DNA of 39,836 nucleotides, taken from IMG/VR virus record IMGVR_UViG_3300006735_000074, positions 1 to 39,836 of that record; one strand, given 5' to 3'. Positions 35,845 through 39,836 of this stretch are shown here, in pieces. Each line of letters opens with the position of its first letter. Position 1 is the first letter of the stretch. Source of the stretch: a virus. The position numbers and the translations under genes were made by a program. The notes under the pieces are model-generated. The model saw only the letters and a program-made list of their open reading frames with translations. It made no database searches and was not told where the DNA came from.

Positions 35845-37243
35845 AACCTAATTCCTCAACACCTAGACAATCCGCAATACCTGCATTTTCAGCCAATCCT
35901 ACTATGTTGCAACTCATGTATGCCCCAATATCACCCCAACCTGACGATAGTATATCCACTTCAACAAACAAAGGAGATTCAACTTTTATTGCTTCACCTT
36001 CTAATCTTTTGAATGGTGAACAAAAGCGTTTGAAATCTTGATCTGATTCTACTTCAGTTACAGGATAATAGTCATATCCATCTCTTACACCAATTTTCCA
36101 TAGTATAATCGGTTTGCCGCCATCATTTGATTTAGCAACACGCCCTGATATAATTCTAACAATTCTTTCTTTCTTAGCGGGATTTAACAATGCTACTTCT
36201 TCAATGGTATTTTGATAAGTTAATATTCCTCTTGCATTTCTTAATAATACAGGCAATTCACTATTTGTTATGCCTATAACCATGTGTGGTGAATCTAATT
36301 TTATCATATCTTTGATTGCCCATGAAGGTGCAACTGATTCAAAGTATTCTCTTCTCAACCTGTATGTCTGTTGCACATCATCAGGATCTAACCAATCAAT
36401 TAACAACAAAGGGTTATCTCTATGTTCTGCATAATCGCACAAGTATATTCCATACTTCAATCCTACCGATTCAACCCATTTCCTAATCCATTCATCATCA
36501 TCAGCAATCTCACTACCTGATGGGGTAAAACCAACAGTCTTGGTTGAGGTATGATGGATAGATACCCATGAACCTTCTACAATCTCGGCATAGCAATTAG
36601 AAAATGATATTGCTTCAGGACTTTTTACAAGAACAGGCATAGGTATCATTAGAGGCATACCTCTCATTGGCCTTATTTTAGCGTAATTAAATGCACCTAA
36701 AGACAAATCCCTTACTGTATTTTGTAATCCTAAAAGATTGACACTTGTTCGTATATGATGAAATGGTTGGTCGTAAGCAAGTCCTAACGCTCTCACGACA
36801 TCTCTACGCCTTATTGGAGATGCACGAACAGATAGTCGCATCAATAGTGGGTGTAAATCCCTTTTACTTATTCTTTCAAACAACGGGCGTAATAACCACG
36901 ATCTTGTAGTATTGTCAGGGGCTTCTAAGATATTATGAATACGGCCAACAATTGCATTGGCACTACCTTTAGTGTTTTCAACTTCGGATAAAGAACATAG
37001 GATATGTATTGGGTCAGGGTTCTCTTCTACTTCTTCAGGATAAGCGTCAGTTAGTAAAAAGAAAATCTCCCTGAAATCTTCATCACTAAGCCTATTGCCA
37101 ATACCATCTTTAGGATAAAAGAATGATACAACAGTCCATGATTCATCCATAGATGCTCTTATGTTGTTAGCAACAATTTCTGCACGATTTCTCAATGAAT
37201 AAGAATCCATAACTCGCCACGATTCTGCAAGAGAACGATACAT
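35819..37243 (-). CDS. ATP-dependent DNA ligase-like protein with catalytic residues missing
   Basis: This 474-residue protein starts at ATG 37243, five bases after the stop of the zinc-finger gene; an upstream ATG at 37309 would overlap that gene by 61 bases. The layout follows ATP-dependent DNA ligases. A helical N-domain comes first (SWLLRPLFERISKRDLHPLL, then RRRDVVRALGLAYDQPF), followed by a linker RPMRGMPLMIPMPV like the PG-x-P-x-x-P-M linker. A segment YAEIVEGSWVSIHHTSTKTV aligns with E-x-K-x-D-G-x-R-x-Q-x-H, and LLLIDWLDPDD with LRREYFESV fits the D-x-L ... (E/L)RR-x-x-L-E region. The catalytic Lys of K-x-D-G is replaced by Ile221, Asp by Glu and Arg by Trp. RGILTY replaces the EG-(V/I)-(M/V)-x-K motif. 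It is likely a non-catalytic ligase relative that binds nicked DNA or a partner. Family call moderate; loss of activity is inference. Confidence 0.5.
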   Translation of the reverse strand: MYRSLAESWRVMDSYSLRNRAEIVANNIRASMDESWTVVSFFYPKDGIGNRLSDEDFREIFFLLTDAYPEEVEENPDPIHILCSLSEVENTKGSANAIVGRIHNILEAPDNTTRSWLLRPLFERISKRDLHPLLMRLSVRASPIRRRDVVRALGLAYDQPFHHIRTSVNLLGLQNTVRDLSLGAFNYAKIRPMRGMPLMIPMPVLVKSPEAISFSNCYAEIVEGSWVSIHHTSTKTVGFTPSGSEIADDDEWIRKWVESVGLKYGIYLCDYAEHRDNPLLLIDWLDPDDVQQTYRLRREYFESVAPSWAIKDMIKLDSPHMVIGITNSELPVLLRNARGILTYQNTIEEVALLNPAKKERIVRIISGRVAKSNDGGKPIILWKIGVRDGYDYYPVTEVESDQDFKRFCSPFKRLEGEAIKVESPLFVEVDILSSGWGDIGAYMSCNIVGLAENAGIADCLGVEELGYVNLESEG

Positions 37244-37248
37244 TAGCA

Positions 37249-37452
37249 CTACAATAACCCCTTCAATCGTCTTTCTTCTTTTTTCGATTTCAAATAACAT
37301 GGGCCGCATTTGATATGCTCACGTTTATGATCTCCTATATTTCCTTTAGTTTTGGTAGTTATTGTTTCATTACATACACTACATTTTGTAACAACCGAAC
37401 CACGAAAAAAACGAGGTTTTTCTTTTTTATAATCTATCTTGTTCCCCCCCAT
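37249..37452 (-). CDS. Small basic zinc-finger protein, 67 residues
   Basis: From ATG 37452 (an alternative TTG lies nine bases upstream) the protein is MGGNKIDYKKEKPRFFRGSV, then a zinc finger with CSVC (23-26), a His-rich segment DHKREHIKCGPC carrying the second Cys pair, and a Lys/Arg-rich tail (YLKSKKEERRLKGLL). This arrangement suggests one structural zinc and nucleic acid binding. Its start overlaps the end of the next upstream gene by 26 bases. Function unknown. Confidence 0.65.
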   Translation of the reverse strand: MGGNKIDYKKEKPRFFRGSVVTKCSVCNETITTKTKGNIGDHKREHIKCGPCYLKSKKEERRLKGLL

Positions 37453-37849
37453 AAACTTCAATCCACGGCTTCATAACATCGTCATACAAATCTTGGTTGC
37501 CGTCAAATAAATTCATAATTTCAGACTCACCTTTAGATGACAAAAACCATCTAGGCTCATCTTTACCTGAACGATTTTGCATGGCCTTTACATTTTTTTG
37601 AATGACTTGTTCACCAACATATGATAAAAATGAAAGAGATACTGCATTACCTGTTGCATTGGCTACAATATAAACACAATCAAAACAAAGACTTAGAGGA
37701 CTTCTATTAGCAAAAACACGAACCCTATCCCATAATTGATAAGCCAATTCAATTAATTCATCGGGTTCATCACATGATGCTAACATTAATTTTTTAATTA
37801 CATCATAATGATGTGCTTTGAAATCATCTAAACTATCCCATTTACTCAT
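37427..37849 (-). CDS. Hypothetical protein with possible TFIIB/cyclin-like repeat
   Basis: This 140-residue protein starts with an ATG next to the stop of the previous gene. GAGGGG lies upstream. Residues about 30-92 (DELIELAYQLWDRVRVFANR, then SPLSLCFDCVYIVANATGN) resemble one cyclin-type repeat of archaeal TFB. TFB repeats carry (G/N)-(R/K)-S-P followed by A-x-A-x-(I/L)-Y-(I/L)-A and then a helix with an HTH. The typical second repeat, the zinc ribbon and the B-reader/linker region are absent. The C-terminal 45 residues are unrecognised. If real, it would be a one-domain TFB relative acting on viral or host transcription. The match is weak and based on eye alignment. Confidence 0.35.
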   Translation of the reverse strand: MSKWDSLDDFKAHHYDVIKKLMLASCDEPDELIELAYQLWDRVRVFANRSPLSLCFDCVYIVANATGNAVSLSFLSYVGEQVIQKNVKAMQNRSGKDEPRWFLSSKGESEIMNLFDGNQDLYDDVMKPWIEVYGGEQDRL

Positions 37850-38156
37850 TATCTACCCATCCCCTCGCTTCTCTTAGCGGTTCATTTTCAACGACTTCCC
37901 ATGCCCCTTCATCTTCTATAACGTCTGAAAGATAATCTCTCAGTTCTCTCGCCTCTTTTTTAGTTAGGAAAAACCCAACTCTTGTATATCCTGTATGCCC
38001 CGTTTTTGAGGGTACAATTCTACACATTCTAATGTTTAACACACGATTATTATATGCGTTAGATGTAATGATATGCAATTCTTCACCAAGATGACATGAA
38101 ACATCTACTTTACCATGTACCTTGTTGTGATAATCATGTTTCTTGTTCGTTTCCAT
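37842..38156 (-). CDS. Hypothetical protein, possible PC4-like ssDNA-binding fold
   Basis: This 104-residue protein starts at ATG 38156 with AGGAG about eight bases upstream and overlaps the next gene by eight bases. Residues about 28-84 have the PC4 layout: a beta stretch (NNRVLNIRMCRIVPSKTGHT), then YTRVGFFLTKKEARELRDYL, where PC4 has G-x-x-P-x-(R/K)-K-G-(I/V)-(S/A)-L-x-x-(E/D)-Q-W-x-x-L, and a closing helix SDVIEDEG. PC4 proteins are ssDNA-binding dimers. The basic N-terminus (METNKKHDYHNKVHGK) would fit nucleic acid binding. The neighbouring gene (37427) may be TFIIB-like. This is a pattern match by eye, so it is tentative. Confidence 0.4.
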   Translation of the reverse strand: METNKKHDYHNKVHGKVDVSCHLGEELHIITSNAYNNRVLNIRMCRIVPSKTGHTGYTRVGFFLTKKEARELRDYLSDVIEDEGAWEVVENEPLREARGWVDNE

Positions 38157-38472
38157 CGCCCGAATCTCCTTCTTCTAATCTATTAGGATTCACACAATCT
38201 AACCATTGAGCCTTCAATAGATTTGCCTTGCCTTCAGACATTTCAACAGTAGTAAATATTGTACCATTAGTCATGTGCAAATCCATCTGTACGTCTTTAG
38301 ATCTTCTAAATCCCGGTAAAGGTATCTGAACCATCGGCTCATTTGTGATGACCGTTGTTATTGCAATAATATGGTCTAATAGCAATAATGTATTGCCACT
38401 TTTTGTCTTGACCTTTGTATATTGACTTTCACCTGTTCTTACGAAATTACCTGTTGTTACTTCTTTATCCAT
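38134..38472 (-). CDS. Hypothetical small protein
   Basis: This 112-residue protein has its ATG at 38472, with the purine-rich AGAGGAAGA upstream. The middle is beta-rich (NTLLLLDHIIAITTVITNEP, QMDLHMTNGTIFTTVE) and the tail is acidic (RLEEGDSGDGNEQET). Near the N-terminus it has GNFVRTGESQYTKVK. The next upstream gene product has the similar GKYIRTGETELTLVE, which suggests a shared small domain. No known family is recognised. It overlaps the PC4-like gene by 23 bases. Confidence 0.55.
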   Translation of the reverse strand: MDKEVTTGNFVRTGESQYTKVKTKSGNTLLLLDHIIAITTVITNEPMVQIPLPGFRRSKDVQMDLHMTNGTIFTTVEMSEGKANLLKAQWLDCVNPNRLEEGDSGDGNEQET

Positions 38473-38473
38473 C

Positions 38474-38965
38474 TTACTCTTCCTCTCTTATACTTTGTTT
38501 CAACCTTATTGCGGTTTTATCCGTAACAACGTGAATATCATTCCATTTTACCTCAAATGTATTTTTCTTACAATGAGGACATTTACCATCAACAACTTGC
38601 TGATATACCTGCCACGGATTAGCAGGTTCTACTCTAATGACTAAGCCGCATGAACATACAGCAACATCGCCAATCATACCTTTAGGTATATTCAAAACAT
38701 CTCCATCTGAGTCAAATGCTCTTTCTATACCCAAAGTAACATTCCAACCAATTTCATTACCCAATTGTGCGATAAAATCATGATGATCGAATAGACTTCT
38801 CTCATTTGCAGATACAGTAGGCGAATACATTTCAACCAATGTTAATTCTGTTTCTCCTGTTCTAATGTATTTACCCACTTTAGGCAATATCCATTCTCCA
38901 TTAGGCACTAATGATTGCCATAATCGTAAAGCAAACTCAACTTCATTTTGACTAATTGCCATCAT
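38474..38965 (-). CDS. Hypothetical protein with C-terminal zinc ribbon
   Basis: This 163-residue protein starts at ATG 38965 or the adjacent ATG at 38962. The N-part is helical (FALRLWQSLVPNGEWILP) with GKYIRTGETELTLVE at 31-45. The C-part has a zinc-ribbon pattern CSCG (C104, C106) and CPHC (C129, C132), separated by 22 residues. The rest is beta-like (TFEVKWNDIHVVTDKTAIRL). The start overlaps the mini zinc-ribbon gene at 38952-39101 by 14 bases. Function unknown. Confidence 0.6.
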   Translation of the reverse strand: MMAISQNEVEFALRLWQSLVPNGEWILPKVGKYIRTGETELTLVEMYSPTVSANERSLFDHHDFIAQLGNEIGWNVTLGIERAFDSDGDVLNIPKGMIGDVAVCSCGLVIRVEPANPWQVYQQVVDGKCPHCKKNTFEVKWNDIHVVTDKTAIRLKQSIREEE

Positions 38966-39101
38966 ACCACACCCATTTCTTGCATGATTGACAGTATAAT
39001 ATTGGTCTTGTCTCTTTAGAAATTATATCATATCTAGTATCTCTATCCATCCGAGAGCCGCAAGCATCGCAACGATCTTCATCATCCATTACCATTATCA
39101 T
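38952..39101 (-). CDS. Mini zinc-ribbon protein, 49 residues
   Basis: This 49-codon gene runs from ATG 39101 to TAG at 38952-38954. The protein begins MIMVMDDEDRCDACGSRMDR and ends LYCQSCKKWVWYDGN. Two CxxC pairs (11-14 and 37-40), each in a short hairpin with an aromatic-rich end (KKWVWYDGN), define a zinc ribbon. Its ATG overlaps the stop of the upstream gene (ATGA) and its own stop lies inside the start of the next gene. This fills a gap of more than 130 bases that would otherwise be empty. Function unknown; it may act on transcription or join a replication complex. Confidence 0.7.
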   Translation of the reverse strand: MIMVMDDEDRCDACGSRMDRDTRYDIISKETRPILYCQSCKKWVWYDGN

Positions 39102-39406
39102 AATACGCCCTCTAATTCAGAATCACTAAGCAAAGAAACATCTTTCAACCATCTCTTGACCCCCCGACTAGCACCTTTAGTCCTCTCTCTTTCGTAATGT
39201 AATAGCCATTCCTGAACCATTACTAATCTATCATCTATGGTATCAAGAGCCTTTGCTTTCTCGACCCCCGCCATCTCCTCATACTGTTTTGTACCAAGTA
39301 ATGCACCTCTTTCTGCTCTTATCTCTAAAAGCATCTCCTTCCACGGTTCAGATAACATTCTGTATCTTCTTTCAATAGCGTATGCTTTGCCTTTGTCGTC
39401 TTTCAT
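39098..39406 (-). CDS. Hypothetical helical protein, 102 residues
   Basis: The ATG at 39406 is preferred because GAGGAAGA lies six bases upstream; a GTG two codons earlier is also in frame. The protein is charged and helical (AIERRYRMLSEPWKEMLLEI, then RAERGALLG and a long LDTIDDRLVMVQEWLLHYER). The tail is short (LKDVSLLSDSELEGVL). No cysteine or membrane segment is present. The helix pattern suggests a coiled coil. I recognise no family. It overlaps the mini zinc-ribbon gene by four bases. Confidence 0.6.
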   Translation of the reverse strand: MKDDKGKAYAIERRYRMLSEPWKEMLLEIRAERGALLGTKQYEEMAGVEKAKALDTIDDRLVMVQEWLLHYERERTKGASRGVKRWLKDVSLLSDSELEGVL

Positions 39407-39408
39407 AA

Positions 39409-39756
39409 TCACTCTTCCTCTTTTTTCTTATCAGGGGTTATTCTTAGATTATCATATTCTTTTTTTGAAGGTATTCGATAGACTTTTTTTCTCCTCTTCA
39501 TTACCACTAACTCAACAAAAAATGCTAAAGTGAAATAAATTATAGCAACAGCAGATATAATCATACCATTTTGACATAGCAATTCTAAATTGCTATTTGT
39601 TTCATACCTAATCTCTAACTTGGAAGAATTAAAAAATCCTAAACCTCCTATGCCAATTAAGACTAGGTAATTGAATAATTTCTTGTATCCCATATTAAAC
39701 ACCGAATAGAGTTTTGTTCTTAATCTCTCATCTGCTTCCATTCTTGATATTCCCAT
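39409..39756 (-). CDS. Small membrane protein with two transmembrane helices
   Basis: This 115-residue protein has a basic N-terminus and two hydrophobic segments: YLVLIGIGGLGFF (about 30-42) and MIISAVAIIYFTLAFFVELV (about 65-84). These are followed by a basic stretch (MKRRKKVYR) and a Lys/Glu-rich tail. Both ends probably lie on the cytoplasmic side with a short loop between. The role is unknown; a small membrane protein in an early viral operon could be involved in exclusion, lysis or host membrane change. Alternative in-frame ATG starts at 39741 would shorten the N-terminus by five residues. Confidence 0.6.
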   Translation of the reverse strand: MGISRMEADERLRTKLYSVFNMGYKKLFNYLVLIGIGGLGFFNSSKLEIRYETNSNLELLCQNGMIISAVAIIYFTLAFFVELVVMKRRKKVYRIPSKKEYDNLRITPDKKKEEE

Positions 39757-39836
39757 TCATCTGTTTGAATTGTGAACATCTTTAGTAGATATTTTCCATC
39801 ACTTAATGTCATTTTATTCATTGTAAATCCTGCCTC
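39720..39836 (-). CDS. Possible 3' part of a gene at the window edge
   Basis: The minus frame is open from the window edge to TAA at 39720-39722. It reads EAGFT, then MNKMTLSDGKYLLKMF and TIQTDEWEYQEWKQMRD. It may be the end of a larger gene, or a 33-codon gene from ATG 39821. It overlaps the start of the membrane protein gene by 37 bases, more than its neighbours do, so it may also be chance. Confidence 0.35.
   Translation of the reverse strand, partial: EAGFTMNKMTLSDGKYLLKMFTIQTDEWEYQEWKQMRD

Noticed and set aside
35819-37309. Start of the ligase-like protein at 37309
   Set aside because: It would overlap the zinc-finger gene by 61 bases; the ATG at 37243 lies just after that gene's stop.

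Overview
The window looks like part of a tailed double-stranded DNA virus of archaea, most plausibly a marine virus of the magrovirus type (predicted to infect Poseidoniales, Marine Group II Euryarchaeota). Two things support this. First, there is a long block of head-tail virus tail genes. Second, there is a block of archaeal or eukaryotic-style DNA replication and repair genes: a PriS/PriL-type primase, an MCM-like AAA+ helicase, an XPF/ERCC4 nuclease, a Cas4-like Fe-S nuclease, a RecA-family ATPase, an OB-fold ssDNA-binding candidate and a DNA-ligase-like protein. The assignment to magroviruses is inference. No terminase, capsid, portal, polymerase or host marker lies in this window.

Bases 1-27496 (+ strand) form the tail module. 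In order it holds a large fibre/adhesin with YadA-head-type repeats (5' end outside the window), three small unknown genes, a large tail tube protein, a SAP-domain protein, a tail assembly chaperone pair joined by a predicted -1 ribosomal frameshift, a hydrophobic tape measure protein, a probable distal tail protein, two giant baseplate/hub proteins (2211 and 2416 residues, with LamG-like, hub-like and PDZ-like parts), a small baseplate/fibre-base protein, a probable distal fibre, a zinc-ribbon protein and a very basic protein. The order tube - chaperone (frameshifted) - tape measure - distal tail - hub - fibre is the classic order of long-tailed viruses. No sheath gene was seen, so the tail may be of siphovirus type.

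Bases 27497-39836 (- strand) form a tightly packed replication, recombination and accessory module. It reads from the right edge toward the centre and meets the tail module tail-to-tail with no spacer. Most genes overlap by a few bases or are separated by a few bases. Many start codons, including GTG and TTG starts, are supported by GAGG/GGTG-type Shine-Dalgarno sequences. Two very short zinc-ribbon genes (38 and 49 residues) are tucked into this operon.

The points most worth a second look are: the frameshift site CCCTTTG with a downstream hairpin; a DNA-ligase-like protein and a DnaQ-exonuclease-like protein that both appear to have lost their catalytic residues; neighbouring proteins resembling PC4 and a single TFIIB/cyclin repeat; a cluster of mini zinc-ribbon proteins; and the modular giant tail proteins. 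There is no gene-free stretch longer than about 100 bases. I saw no tRNA or rRNA gene, CRISPR array, insertion sequence or integrase.
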